In this document: positions 16,601 through 24,015 of the stretch, in pieces
Numbering within the stretch: position 1 is the first letter of the stretch
Layout: every line of letters begins with the position of its first letter
Source: an uncultured cyanobacterium
Lineage (GTDB): Bacteria; Cyanobacteriota; Cyanobacteriia; Cyanobacteriales; Chroococcidiopsidaceae
Assembly (NCBI GenBank): GCA_946221495.1
Contig: CAMIFA010000060.1
Location: 1-25,939 of the forward strand
Reading direction: 5' to 3'
DNA length: 25,939 nucleotides
The notes under the pieces: generated by a model
What the model saw: only the letters and a program-made list of their open reading frames with translations
Told to the model about the DNA's origin: nothing
The model's database searches: none
Position numbers and translations under genes: made by a program

Positions 16601-16882
16601 TATGGGGGTGAGGAGTTGATGCTAATTTTACCGGAGACATCCCTAAGTGTTGTTCAACAGCGAGCTGAACAAATCCGCGTCGGGGTGAAACACCTCCAAG
16701 TGCAGCATCGTCAGTCAGTGGGTGCAATTACGCTTTCTTTAGGAGTGGCTTGCTTCCCAGAACACGGTTTAACAGGAGAAGCGGTGATTCGAGCTGCGGA
16801 TGCTGCTTTATATCGTGCCAAAAAAGAAGGACGCGATTGCGTGATTAGTGCCTCATATAGTGAAGCCCTAAATTATAGATAA
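13610..16882 (+). CDS. CHASE-PAS-PAS-PAS-GAF-GGDEF diguanylate cyclase, 1090 aa
   Basis: This is a membrane receptor that should make the second messenger cyclic di-GMP. The first membrane helix is at about 14-37 and an extracytoplasmic CHASE domain at about 75-300. A second helix follows at about 308-334. Three PAS domains with PAC-like ends (DITKRKQ, DITGRKQ, DITDRKQ) lie at about 359-472, 482-610 and 624-738. A Gln-rich coiled coil leads to a GAF domain (about 770-910) and a GGDEF domain (about 922-1080). The active-site loop is GGEEL (999-1003), and the inhibitory I-site RSSD (990-993) sits five residues before it, so the enzyme should be active and product-inhibited. No EAL domain is present. 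The start is GTG at 13610; an ATG 10 bp upstream is out of frame. The stop is 73 bp before ureB on the same strand. Confidence 0.92.
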   Translation: MKHQLRDRPTSYFNILLQTLTPLAALLLSLGLTGFAWHYTTEKVKERANTKFERQINEVKDSLHFRIQTYINALRASQSLFAASESVERQEWQIFVESLNLRQLYPGINGMGFIRYVPQSRKAAYEQQVRRDTSVDQNGYPNFAIKPAGKRQEYFVIEYIEPLQLNRPAFGLDIGSEPVRRAAVEGARDTGEPAATGRIILVQDATKQPGLLILLPIYRRNLPHSTVQQRRRALLGFVYAPLRASDVIEEALTNANKQDLDLKVYNSKGLMYDSESAQPNEPIQLHQVITLDVAGQPWQLDFTGNSALDNTPILVVYGGTIISLLLSGIVWSLASSRKRALLLATNMTAELRQSENQLRDFFDNANDLIQSVAPDGRFIFVNRAWRETLGYSEAEIQQLSLVDILHPDSRDRYLETLNSVLAGAACYRVETTFITKDSKAITVEGSVNCSFVDGKPKSTRAIFRDITKRKQTEQTLQETMQLQRAILDSANYIIIATAIDGTILTFNAAAERSLGYAAQEVIGKTTPAIFHDADELETRVQELSLEGVSVTPGFDVFVAKAQCGETDEYEWSYIRKDSSSFPVLLSVTALRDAEGKITGFLGIGSDITGRKQVEAALRESEERFKTFMNNSPVMAFIKDAQGHYVYINEPFEREFNVKLSDLQGKTDNDWLPLEVAKQVRENDLVVLATGKTLEMVETVPTPDGCLHYWLTLKFPINDAAGQELVGGVAIDITDRKQAEAALQQANEQLTGWVNQLEQRNQEITLLGKMSDVLQACLTVEEAYSAIALLMQPLFPQTSGGIFLISASKNLVEAVATWGTALSSQELFTPNDCWALRRGRVHQSEGSQDGLGCKHIHQSLPAQSLCIPMMAQGEAIGVLYLSCLQLTALTETKQQLAVTVAENIALALANLRLRETLKNQSIRDPLTGLFNRRYMEESLERELHRSARKQQSLGIIMLDVDHFKHFNDTFGHEAGDAVLRELGIFLQNHIRSSDVACRYGGEELMLILPETSLSVVQQRAEQIRVGVKHLQVQHRQSVGAITLSLGVACFPEHGLTGEAVIRAADAALYRAKKEGRDCVISASYSEALNYR

Positions 16883-16955
16883 AATAAACACCGTGCATAT
16901 ACAAGTTTTTCCTAGCAAATACTAGAAAATTAAATAAATTGAGGAGCTACTAGCA

Positions 16956-17267
16956 ATGATTCCCGGAGAAATGATCGTCCAACCAGGAGAAATTGAACTG
17001 AATGCTGGTCGCCCTACCGTGCAGTTAAGGATAGCAAACACAGGCGATCGCCCGATTCAAGTCGGCTCTCATTTCCATTTCTACGAGGTAAATGAGGCTT
17101 TAACTTTTGACCGCGAACAAGCACGAGGAATGCGTCTAGATATTCCAGCTGGTACAGCTGTCCGCTTTGAACCAGGAGATGAAAAAGAAGTAACGTTAGT
17201 ATCTCTTGCTGGTAGTCGCCAAGTTTACGGCTTCAATGGCAGAATTAATGGCAGGCTTGATGAATAA
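16956..17267 (+). CDS. ureB: urease subunit beta
   Basis: UreB is the beta subunit of cytoplasmic urease. It packs between the gamma and alpha subunits and is needed for accessory-protein docking. The 103-residue product starts MIPGEMIVQPGEIELNAGR and keeps the family core RPIQVGSHFHFYEVN, a domain rich in beta strands, and the end VYGFNGRINGRLD, all full length. A strong GAGGAG Shine-Dalgarno at 16941-16946 precedes the ATG. The same 'ATTGAGGAGC' leader text occurs before ureC (from 22006), which suggests that the two genes once shared operon-type spacing. Here ureB is stranded: upstream is the diguanylate cyclase gene, and 42 bp downstream a convergent kinase gene ends, so it cannot be followed directly by ureC. 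Confidence 0.96.
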   Translation: MIPGEMIVQPGEIELNAGRPTVQLRIANTGDRPIQVGSHFHFYEVNEALTFDREQARGMRLDIPAGTAVRFEPGDEKEVTLVSLAGSRQVYGFNGRINGRLDE

Positions 17268-17309
17268 ACTGCTAGCACACATTTTTGAAAGTTATCGGAA
17301 AGAATCAGG

Positions 17310-18770
17310 CTAGGTATTAGTCGCCGACTCTGTTGAAGATCCATCAATCGGGATGTCTAGCCAATTACTCAGTTCATAGGCAAGCCACTCTAGCTCGACT
17401 TCCCTGAGATTAGAGGAAATAGTGCGATCGCAGATACCTGCGTGTAAAATTAGCTTCGGTTCTACTTTACAGCGACCGTCTCCTGTGTCTCTGTAGTAGG
17501 TGGGATGGTAAGTTACTTTGATAATCGCACTTCTCGACTCAGAACGCCTCCAGCACCAACCGAATAGTGTGTACTCTTCAATGAAGTTGTAACGCTCAAT
17601 GCGCCACCGCAGAGATAGAAAGCGCTCTATTAAGGGCTTAATGAAAGTCCTTGCCATTTCGAATATTGGTACTCCACAGAATAACGTGAAGCACAAACGC
17701 ATGAGGATATTCCCTGGTTGAGTTATTAACACCCAAAGCGGAGATAAAAATGGTATAAGAAACGCTCCATAAAAGAGAATGCCAAAAATCCAATTCCCAA
17801 AATTTAGCTTTTTGGGAGGCATTTTGATGTCGATTATATCTTCGCTTTTAGTCACAGTCACTCTACTTCCCTGTGGTTTTTGCAGCGTTCGCCTTGGTGA
17901 TTGACAAATCCAGTTATTTGAGTTCCACTTCCATTCCCCCACTACAGAAGTAGATGGCGTACTTGAAATTGCTGTTAGTGCTTGGAGGGCAATTTGAGCT
18001 GATTGCGGACGGCGTTTGGGATTACGCTGAGTGAGCCATTGCAGCCAACTTGCAAAAATGGGATGAACATGAGAAAGCGCTTTATACTCCACTTGAAAAT
18101 CATCTTGCGGTAAATCAGCAGGATGAGTGCCTGTAACCAAGTGAATTAGCGTCATCCCTAAACTGTAAAGGTCGGAAACAGGCGTTGCTTGTCCTTGAAA
18201 TTGCTCAAAAGGCATATAGCCAAAAGTACCGACAATCGTCATTGAGCTACTAGTCTGTACAGAAGTGCGAACGGAACCGAAATCAACTAGATAAACTTGA
18301 CCAGGATGATTACCGGAACGAGAGCCTAATAAAATATTGCTTGGTTTGAGATCGCGGTGAATAATCGGCGGATGACGCTCGTGTAAATAAATCAACACCT
18401 CTAGTAAATCTTTGGCAATTTGCTCAACTTCTGCTTGAGTAAAGCTACGTCCGGCTTGCAAGTATTCTGCTAGCGATCGCGCCTCTATATAAGTCTGTAC
18501 GAGTGCTAGTCCTTTCTCGGGCTTTAGATCAAAACTATCTAGATATTGAGGAATCGCCCGATGAGAAACAGCCTGGAGAACTTGTACTTCGCGCTCAAAG
18601 AATTTGAAATCGTCCCAACCCAGAGTATCACTCAAATAAATTAGCTTCAACACTACCAAAATTTGAGTTTGCAGATCGAGCGCTAGGTAAGTTTGTCGCC
18701 CTGGGCGATCGCTCAATTGCCTTTGAATTTGGTAGCGTTCTCCTAGTATCTGCGCTTGATTTAACTTCAT
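17310..18770 (-). CDS. Ser/Thr protein kinase with degenerate glycine loop and membrane-linked C-terminal domain
   Basis: Residues 11-275 of 486 form a Hanks-type kinase domain. The ATP-binding lysine is K42 (VVLKL), the catalytic loop is HRDLKPSN (138-145), DFG is at 163-165 and GTFGYMPFEQ at 181-190. The glycine loop, normally GxGxxG, reads LSDRPGRQTYLA (19-30), with one glycine. This degenerate loop recurs in a cyanobacterial kinase subfamily as I remember it, so it is not necessarily a defect. Two hydrophobic segments follow (about 322-350 and 355-375), then a C-terminal domain of about 100 residues, beta-rich and perhaps PH-like, that I cannot name. It lies convergent to ureB (42-bp gap) and divergent from the NACHT gene. 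I infer a membrane-attached signalling kinase; substrates are unknown. Confidence 0.85.
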   Translation of the reverse strand: MKLNQAQILGERYQIQRQLSDRPGRQTYLALDLQTQILVVLKLIYLSDTLGWDDFKFFEREVQVLQAVSHRAIPQYLDSFDLKPEKGLALVQTYIEARSLAEYLQAGRSFTQAEVEQIAKDLLEVLIYLHERHPPIIHRDLKPSNILLGSRSGNHPGQVYLVDFGSVRTSVQTSSSMTIVGTFGYMPFEQFQGQATPVSDLYSLGMTLIHLVTGTHPADLPQDDFQVEYKALSHVHPIFASWLQWLTQRNPKRRPQSAQIALQALTAISSTPSTSVVGEWKWNSNNWICQSPRRTLQKPQGSRVTVTKSEDIIDIKMPPKKLNFGNWIFGILFYGAFLIPFLSPLWVLITQPGNILMRLCFTLFCGVPIFEMARTFIKPLIERFLSLRWRIERYNFIEEYTLFGWCWRRSESRSAIIKVTYHPTYYRDTGDGRCKVEPKLILHAGICDRTISSNLREVELEWLAYELSNWLDIPIDGSSTESATNT

Positions 18771-19234
18771 TTTCTGAACAACTTTCTATTTTCTATATCT
18801 GCTGATCACGTCAATCAATTCCTCATCACGAGCGCTCCCTCAAACGCTTCATTTGACACCTCAAATAACATCAGGTTGCTTTACTAGAAGTGAGCAAAGG
18901 CTAGCGATCGCCAAATGTTTTCCAAAGCGTCCAGCCAAGTCCAGATTAAGGACTGTTTCAGGCGTTGAAAAAATTTGTTAATAGAACCAGGGGAGCTAAA
19001 TGTTATAAACCAGACCTTGGTTAAATTATCAAGAATAATGACTGAGTAAATCCTATGTTAAGCAATAGTAACTGTCAAGTAAATAATTTTAAAATCTAAT
19101 AAAAGCTCTGATAATAGTGGCAGTGCGCGAATGAAATTTAATTAATTCGTCAATAAAGCTAGAGTAAATCATGTATAAGCTCTATGTTCTGCCTAACTTA
19201 GTTAGGATATTTCTGTCGTCTTTTTAATCCGCTT
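18771..19234. other. 464-bp divergent intergenic region between kinase and NACHT genes
   Basis: There is no convincing gene. The region must carry divergent promoters for the kinase (minus) and the NACHT gene (plus). It contains one GCGATCGC, a weak AACCA/TGGTT hairpin near 19008-19022 and an inverted repeat just before the NACHT start (annotated separately). No RNA gene is recognised. Confidence 0.45.
19192..19206. promoter_or_regulatory. inverted repeat CCTAAC-TTA-GTTAGG upstream of NACHT gene
   Basis: A perfect 6-bp inverted repeat with a 3-base centre ends 28 bp before the GTG start of the NACHT gene. The size and position suit a small operator or a 5'-leader hairpin. The NACHT protein itself begins with a helix-turn-helix-like segment, but binding to this site is only a possibility. 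Confidence 0.3.
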
Positions 19235-21511
19235 GTGGCTAAACCATCTCTGTGTGCCTCCCAGCAAGGAATTCAGGCGGCGAAGCAAGCATTGACTAAA
19301 GCGGGATGGACTCAAAAACATCTCAGCATACTTGTAAGTTCTAGTCGCCAGCCGATTACCAATTTCTTTAAAGGAGTAGCGATCGCGCAACCGATTTTCC
19401 TGGAGATATGCGATCGCCTAAATCTAGATTGGCAGCAGATCGCTGATTTCTCTCAAGTTGTAACTACAAGCGAGTCATTCCCTGCTGATCCGTTTGATGA
19501 TCTAAATGTAGTTGTCCAAGATTTACGTTCTAAAATCCACTCCAGCATTCAAGAACAATGTGGAACAATGCGCGTTCTTGATATGTCACACCCGATCGGC
19601 GTTGAGGATATTTACACTCATGTCAACATTCTGGAGCAAATTAGCGGATACCAACGCAAAAAAATTGCTCAATTGCTGCAAGAGTATAACCTTGAGGAGT
19701 TTGATCGCTTGGGACTAGGGAAAGTAACTCAAGAACGCATCCCAGGACTAGAGGCAGTACAGAAATACCACAAGCTAATTATTTTAGGTAAACCAGGCGC
19801 AGGTAAAACTACATTCCTCAAATATTTAGCTATTCAGTGCGATCGCGGTAACTTTGCAGCTGATCGCTTACCGATTTTTGTTACCTTAAAAGACTTCGCT
19901 GAAGCACCTGACCAACCGAGCCTCTTAGAATACATCTTAGGTTATTATGCACCGTTGGTAGCCCAAGATGGGCAACGGCAGGCTATTCAACAAATTATCC
20001 AATATGGTAGAGCATTAATTTTACTCGATGGCTTAGATGAAGTTAGGCAAGAGGATAGCGATCGCGTCCTTAAAGAAATTCGGAATTTATCTCAGCATCA
20101 CAACAACCACTTTGTTATGACTTGTCGCCTCGCCGCTTGGGAATATACCTTTGAGAAATTTACTGAAGTTGAAATTGCCGATTTTGACGAACAACAAATT
20201 GCGATTTTTGCAAAAAAATGGTTTAAAAATACCACCAACTCCCAATCATTTATTAATTGCCTAGAACAGAATCAGCGCATTTATGAAATGGCAACTAGTC
20301 CCATACTCTTAACACTACTGTGTTTAGCTTTTACCGAATCTGGTGGCTTTCCTAATAATCGGTCTGAACTTTATAAAGAAGGCGTTGATGCATTGCTAAA
20401 GAAATGGGATGCCAAACGTGGAATCCAGCGCGATTCCATTTATAAACATCTTTCCCATCAACGCAAACAAGATTTACTCAGTTACATTGCATTTCAAACT
20501 TTTCAACATCAAGAATATTTTTTCAAGCAATCACTGGTTGAACAATTCATTACTCACTACATTAATCAACTTCCAGATAATAACCTCGATCCAGAAGTAT
20601 CAGAACTAGATAGCGAGGCAATTTTGCATTCAATTGAAGCTCAACACGGCTTATTAGTTGAACGTGCCAGAGGCATTTATTCTTTTTCTCATTTGACTTT
20701 TCAGGAATACTTTACAGCGCGAGAATTAATTTTTAATTCTCATAACCTTGATACAGCTATACAAGAACTAGTTAACCACGTTACTGATAAATCCTGGCGA
20801 GAAGTGTTTTTGCTAGCGACAGAAATGCTCAGAGATCCGTCGCCCTTATTATTGCTAATGAAGCAAAAAATTGATTGTATTTTAGCTAATGTACCCAAAC
20901 TGCAAAAATTCCTCATATACGTGCAAGAACGCGCAGCCGCACCTGAATTTAGCTTCTGCAAACCAGCTGCCGTCAGAGCCTTTTTGTTTGATATTGACTT
21001 TGACATTGATCAAAATCGCTCAGTTGCCTTGTTGCTCGATTCCTCTGCGAATATTTTGGTCTGTGCAAGTTTCTTTAGTCGCATTCTCAAAGTTAATACC
21101 CTAGAGGAAGGAATCGCGATCGCTCTACAATTTGACGCAACCGTAGCCGATCCAGATCAGAAAATTGTGTCTGCGCGATCGGCTAACGAAGCAATGCGAC
21201 TTGCCATCCAGATTGCTCATGATTCTAAACAACTCAAATCAAACGTCCGCAAGAACCTTGCTAGCTTTAGGCAGCAAATTAAAACTACCCAAGATGACGC
21301 AGCGCTAGAGCAATTGGCAGACAACGCCAGAAAACTAGCGAAGAACCAAGTGCAGCATACACAATGGCAATTTAGTGAGTCCGAAAAAAAATTACTCCGC
21401 GAGTATTACTACGCCAATGAATTGCTCTTAAAATGTCTCAACAGTGATGGCTACCTAATAAAGCGATTGCGGCAGGAAATTGAAGCGACCTTACTGTTGC
21501 CAACTAGGTAA
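19235..21511 (+). CDS. NACHT-domain NTPase, NLR-like, 758 aa
   Basis: This is a STAND-type signalling NTPase resembling bacterial NACHT (bNACHT) proteins, several of which act in antiphage defence. Residues 1-70 form a helix-turn-helix-like module (SLCASQQGI, then WTQKHLSIL and PITNFFKG) common at the start of cyanobacterial NACHT proteins. A linker is followed by the NACHT core: Walker A GKPGAGKTT (185-193), Walker B LILLDGLDEV (261-270), sensor-like VMTCRLA (294-300) and the SHLTFQEYFTARE motif about residue 485. The C-terminal ~170 residues are helical, with the FCKPAAVRAFLFDIDFDID text typical of the NACHT C-terminal helical region 2. No separate effector domain is seen. The start is GTG at 19235; an in-frame stop at 19199 leaves no room upstream. 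The gene sits between ureB and ureC and is followed by a DUF3800 relic. Confidence 0.9.
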   Translation: MAKPSLCASQQGIQAAKQALTKAGWTQKHLSILVSSSRQPITNFFKGVAIAQPIFLEICDRLNLDWQQIADFSQVVTTSESFPADPFDDLNVVVQDLRSKIHSSIQEQCGTMRVLDMSHPIGVEDIYTHVNILEQISGYQRKKIAQLLQEYNLEEFDRLGLGKVTQERIPGLEAVQKYHKLIILGKPGAGKTTFLKYLAIQCDRGNFAADRLPIFVTLKDFAEAPDQPSLLEYILGYYAPLVAQDGQRQAIQQIIQYGRALILLDGLDEVRQEDSDRVLKEIRNLSQHHNNHFVMTCRLAAWEYTFEKFTEVEIADFDEQQIAIFAKKWFKNTTNSQSFINCLEQNQRIYEMATSPILLTLLCLAFTESGGFPNNRSELYKEGVDALLKKWDAKRGIQRDSIYKHLSHQRKQDLLSYIAFQTFQHQEYFFKQSLVEQFITHYINQLPDNNLDPEVSELDSEAILHSIEAQHGLLVERARGIYSFSHLTFQEYFTARELIFNSHNLDTAIQELVNHVTDKSWREVFLLATEMLRDPSPLLLLMKQKIDCILANVPKLQKFLIYVQERAAAPEFSFCKPAAVRAFLFDIDFDIDQNRSVALLLDSSANILVCASFFSRILKVNTLEEGIAIALQFDATVADPDQKIVSARSANEAMRLAIQIAHDSKQLKSNVRKNLASFRQQIKTTQDDAALEQLADNARKLAKNQVQHTQWQFSESEKKLLREYYYANELLLKCLNSDGYLIKRLRQEIEATLLLPTR

Positions 21512-21573
21512 ATACTATCTGAAAATGGGCGATATTCATGATACTACAGATACCAGCTTATCTGGAAAAGGGG

Positions 21574-21772
21574 ATGAGAGCTTTATACCTTGCTCAGTCT
21601 GGAAGCCCAAAACCTGATCCAAATGACTGCTCTCGTTTCTTTGCTATGGGTGGAGTAATGAATTGAGAGAAGTAATGAAGATAGTATTAAAAGCCTTGTA
21701 GCAGAATTTAAAAGTCGTTGGAGTATTGCTGATGAAATACCGTTACACGCCAGTGAGATCCGTTCTCGAAAA
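21574..21772 (+). pseudogene. frameshifted and truncated DUF3800 gene remnant
   Basis: From an ATG at 21574, preceded by AAGGGG, the frame reads MRALYLAQSGSPKP ... FFAMGGVM and then stops (TGA near 21661). Shifting frame by one base at that point gives IERSNEDSIKSLVAEFKSRW ... IPLHASEIRSRK without a break. Both halves match the N-terminal third of DUF3800 proteins (YLDESG ... FFxxGGV ... LHASEIR.RK). The family's DE pair in YLDESG reads AQ here, and the similarity ends after about 66 codons of an expected ~200 or more. A frameshift, lost key residues and truncation all point to a dead gene. DUF3800 is a predicted metal-dependent nuclease-like family often found in mobile or defence contexts. 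Confidence 0.75.
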
Positions 21773-21797
21773 ATTGGACAGTACCTAAACACAACAA

Positions 21798-21850
21798 AAC
21801 CACTCGTTCGAGCGGTTAGATGCGGCGGTTATACGAACCACCCCTAGGTT
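21798..21850. repeat. cluster of small palindromes
   Basis: An imperfect 20-base palindrome (AACCACTCG / CGAGCGGTT, 21798-21817, one mismatch) is followed by GGTT-ATACG-AACC (21827-21839) and AACC ... GGTT (21836-21850). The overlapping hairpins sit between the DUF3800 relic and ureC and look like remains of a palindromic repeat element. Confidence 0.4.
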
Positions 21851-21878
21851 GTACCTATATAAATTATATATCTATATT

Positions 21879-21925
21879 GTCTACGTGAAGGCGGTAGCCT
21901 ACGGCAAGCTGCTTTGCGTCTACGT
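21879..21925. repeat. dispersed GC-rich repeat bounded by GTCTACGT
   Basis: A GC-rich block in AT-rich DNA begins and ends with the 8-mer GTCTACGT (21879 and 21918 regions) and contains GGCGGTAGCCTACGGCAAGC. Its wording (GGTAGCCTACGGCAAGC ... TTTGCGTCTACG) resembles palindromic repeats scattered through many filamentous cyanobacterial genomes. It lies 95 bp upstream of ureC and could affect its leader or mark a rearrangement point. Confidence 0.5.
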
Positions 21926-22019
21926 TAAAAAATAATTCTCACAAATCAAATAAGATTGCTATAGATATCACGGTTAGAACAGTACAAAGGACATTCAAAG
22001 TTTTGATTGAGGAGCAATC

Positions 22020-23729
22020 ATGAGTTACCGCATGGATCGCCGCGCTTACGCGGAAACTTTTGGACCGACAGTAGGCGATCGCGTCCGGCTTGCTGATACA
22101 GAATTATTCATTGAAGTAGAGCAAGATTTCACCACTTACGGGGATGAAGTCAAGTTTGGCGGCGGCAAAGTAATCCGCGATGGCATGGGACAATCCCCGA
22201 TCTCTAATAGCGATGGTGCAGTCGATTTAGTAATTACCAATGCCTTAATTCTTGATTGGTGGGGCATTGTCAAAGCGGATATAGGCGTTAAAGATGGTCG
22301 CATCTGCAAAATTGGTAAAGCTGGAAATCCTTATATTCAAGACAACGTAGATATTATTATTGGTCCCGGTACAGAGGCAGTGGCTGGCGAAGGCATGATT
22401 CTCACTGCTGGCGGCATTGATACACACATTCACTTTATTTGTCCGCAGCAAATAGAAACAGCGATCGCCAGTGGCGTGACGACAATGATTGGCGGCGGCA
22501 CAGGTCCAGCTGCGGGAACTAATGCTACTACTTGCACTCCTGGGCCTTGGAACATCTACCGAATGCTACAAGCAGCTGAGGCATTTCCAGTTAATCTTGG
22601 TTTTTTAGGCAAAGGCAACAGTAGCCAACCCCAAGGATTAATTGAACAAGTAACAGCAGGAGTAATCGGCTTAAAGCTGCATGAAGACTGGGGAACAACC
22701 CCAGCTACGATTGATACTTGCCTCAGCGTTGCGGATGAATATGATGTCCAAGTGGCAATCCACACCGATACTCTCAACGAAGCTGGATTTGTCGAAACCA
22801 CGATCGCTGCCTTTAAAAACCGCGCGATCCACACCTACCACACCGAAGGCGCAGGTGGTGGACACGCACCAGATATCATCAAGGTTTGTGGTGAAGCTAA
22901 TGTTTTGCCTTCTTCCACTAACCCTACACGCCCCTACACACTTAACACCTTAGACGAACACCTGGATATGTTAATGGTGTGTCACCACCTCGATCCAGCC
23001 ATAGCAGAAGATGTCGCCTTTGCCGAATCCCGAATTCGCCGCGAGACTATAGCAGCTGAAGATATCCTCCACGACTTAGGGGCATTTAGCATGATTTCCT
23101 CTGACTCCCAGGCAATGGGACGAGTCGGAGAAGTAATTATTCGCAGTTGGCAGACAGCGCACAAAATGAAAGTACAGCGCGGAAAATTAGCTGAAGATAC
23201 CGCAGAAAACGACAATTTCCGCGCCAAGCGATACATTGCTAAATACACAATCAATCCCGCAATTACTCACGGCATTGCCAATTATGTTGGTTCAGTCGAA
23301 GTTGGGAAACTTGCAGATTTATGTCTTTGGCGACCAGCCTTTTTTGGCGTAAAGCCAGAAATTGTACTTAAAGGCGGTTTAATTGCTTGGTCACAAATGG
23401 GCGATGCTAATGCCAGTATTCCCACACCGCAGCCAGTTCATATGCGTCCAATGTTTGCTGCTTTTGGGGGGGCGATCGCTGCTACTTCATTAACATTCAT
23501 CTCGCAAGCAGCGCTAGAAAAAGACATCTCAACACAACTAGGTTTGCACAAAAGCACTGTTGCTGTCTCCCAAACGCGACAGCTAAGTAAACGAGACATG
23601 AAATTAAATAATGCTCTTCCCCACATGGAGATAGATCCAGAAACCTACGAAGTTAGAGCCGATGGTGAGTTACTAACTTGCGAACCAGCAACTATCCTAC
23701 CTTTAACCCAACGCTACTTTTTGTTCTAG
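22020..23729 (+). CDS. ureC: urease subunit alpha (catalytic)
   Basis: UreC is the catalytic subunit of cytoplasmic urease. The 569-residue protein is full length and every active-site residue is in place with a constant offset of +2 from the Klebsiella numbering. Nickel ligands are His136 and His138 (THIHF), the carbamylated Lys219 (GLKLHEDWG), His248, His274 and Asp362 (SSDSQ). The flap Cys321 and the catalytic His322 lie in MVCHHL. The enzyme should therefore be functional once nickel is inserted. The ATG at 22020 follows a GAGGAG Shine-Dalgarno at 22009-22014. It is about 4.75 kb from ureB, separated by a kinase, a NACHT gene and a DUF3800 relic, so it must be transcribed separately or by read-through from the NACHT gene. 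No NtcA box was found in its 250-bp leader. Confidence 0.98.
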   Translation: MSYRMDRRAYAETFGPTVGDRVRLADTELFIEVEQDFTTYGDEVKFGGGKVIRDGMGQSPISNSDGAVDLVITNALILDWWGIVKADIGVKDGRICKIGKAGNPYIQDNVDIIIGPGTEAVAGEGMILTAGGIDTHIHFICPQQIETAIASGVTTMIGGGTGPAAGTNATTCTPGPWNIYRMLQAAEAFPVNLGFLGKGNSSQPQGLIEQVTAGVIGLKLHEDWGTTPATIDTCLSVADEYDVQVAIHTDTLNEAGFVETTIAAFKNRAIHTYHTEGAGGGHAPDIIKVCGEANVLPSSTNPTRPYTLNTLDEHLDMLMVCHHLDPAIAEDVAFAESRIRRETIAAEDILHDLGAFSMISSDSQAMGRVGEVIIRSWQTAHKMKVQRGKLAEDTAENDNFRAKRYIAKYTINPAITHGIANYVGSVEVGKLADLCLWRPAFFGVKPEIVLKGGLIAWSQMGDANASIPTPQPVHMRPMFAAFGGAIAATSLTFISQAALEKDISTQLGLHKSTVAVSQTRQLSKRDMKLNNALPHMEIDPETYEVRADGELLTCEPATILPLTQRYFLF

Positions 23730-23747
23730 TCATTAGTTATTAGTTAA
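23727..23747. repeat. three-unit heptamer repeat starting at the ureC stop codon
   Basis: TAGTCAT, TAGTTAT and TAGTTAA follow each other without a gap, and the first TAG is the ureC stop codon. A similar sequence in inverted orientation (AATGACTAATAATTAA, 23845-23860) lies about 100 bp downstream. Such TAGTYAT heptamers are common in cyanobacterial spacers. The inverted pair could fold in RNA, but no terminator with a U-tract is evident. Confidence 0.6.
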
Positions 23748-24015
23748 ACCCTAGTCATCACACAAATGAGGTTCGGGCAATCAGCAGCAAACATTTAGCA
23801 GCTCACTCTTAGACGGGATATAGACCTAATAAATCCTTATGATCAATGACTAATAATTAATTGTATTGCTTACATATGTCAACCCCAACTATATAGAAAT
23901 CAAAAGCTAAAGAATCCGTCGGGAGTATGAGGTTAATTTACCAGCTACAGGAAAAAATGATACAGATGATATTTATGTTACAAATATTTAACTTTAGAGT
24001 AAACATTAGTATTCC

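Noticed and set aside
18815..18871. 18-codon minus-strand frame beginning MLFEVSN
   Set aside because: It is too short to judge, no family is recognised and it lies in a spacer; I could not support it as a gene or as a toxin-antitoxin relic.
22556..22865. Two overlapping minus-strand frames of 92 and 64 codons
   Set aside because: Both are inside ureC, which is fully conserved; they are reading shadows.
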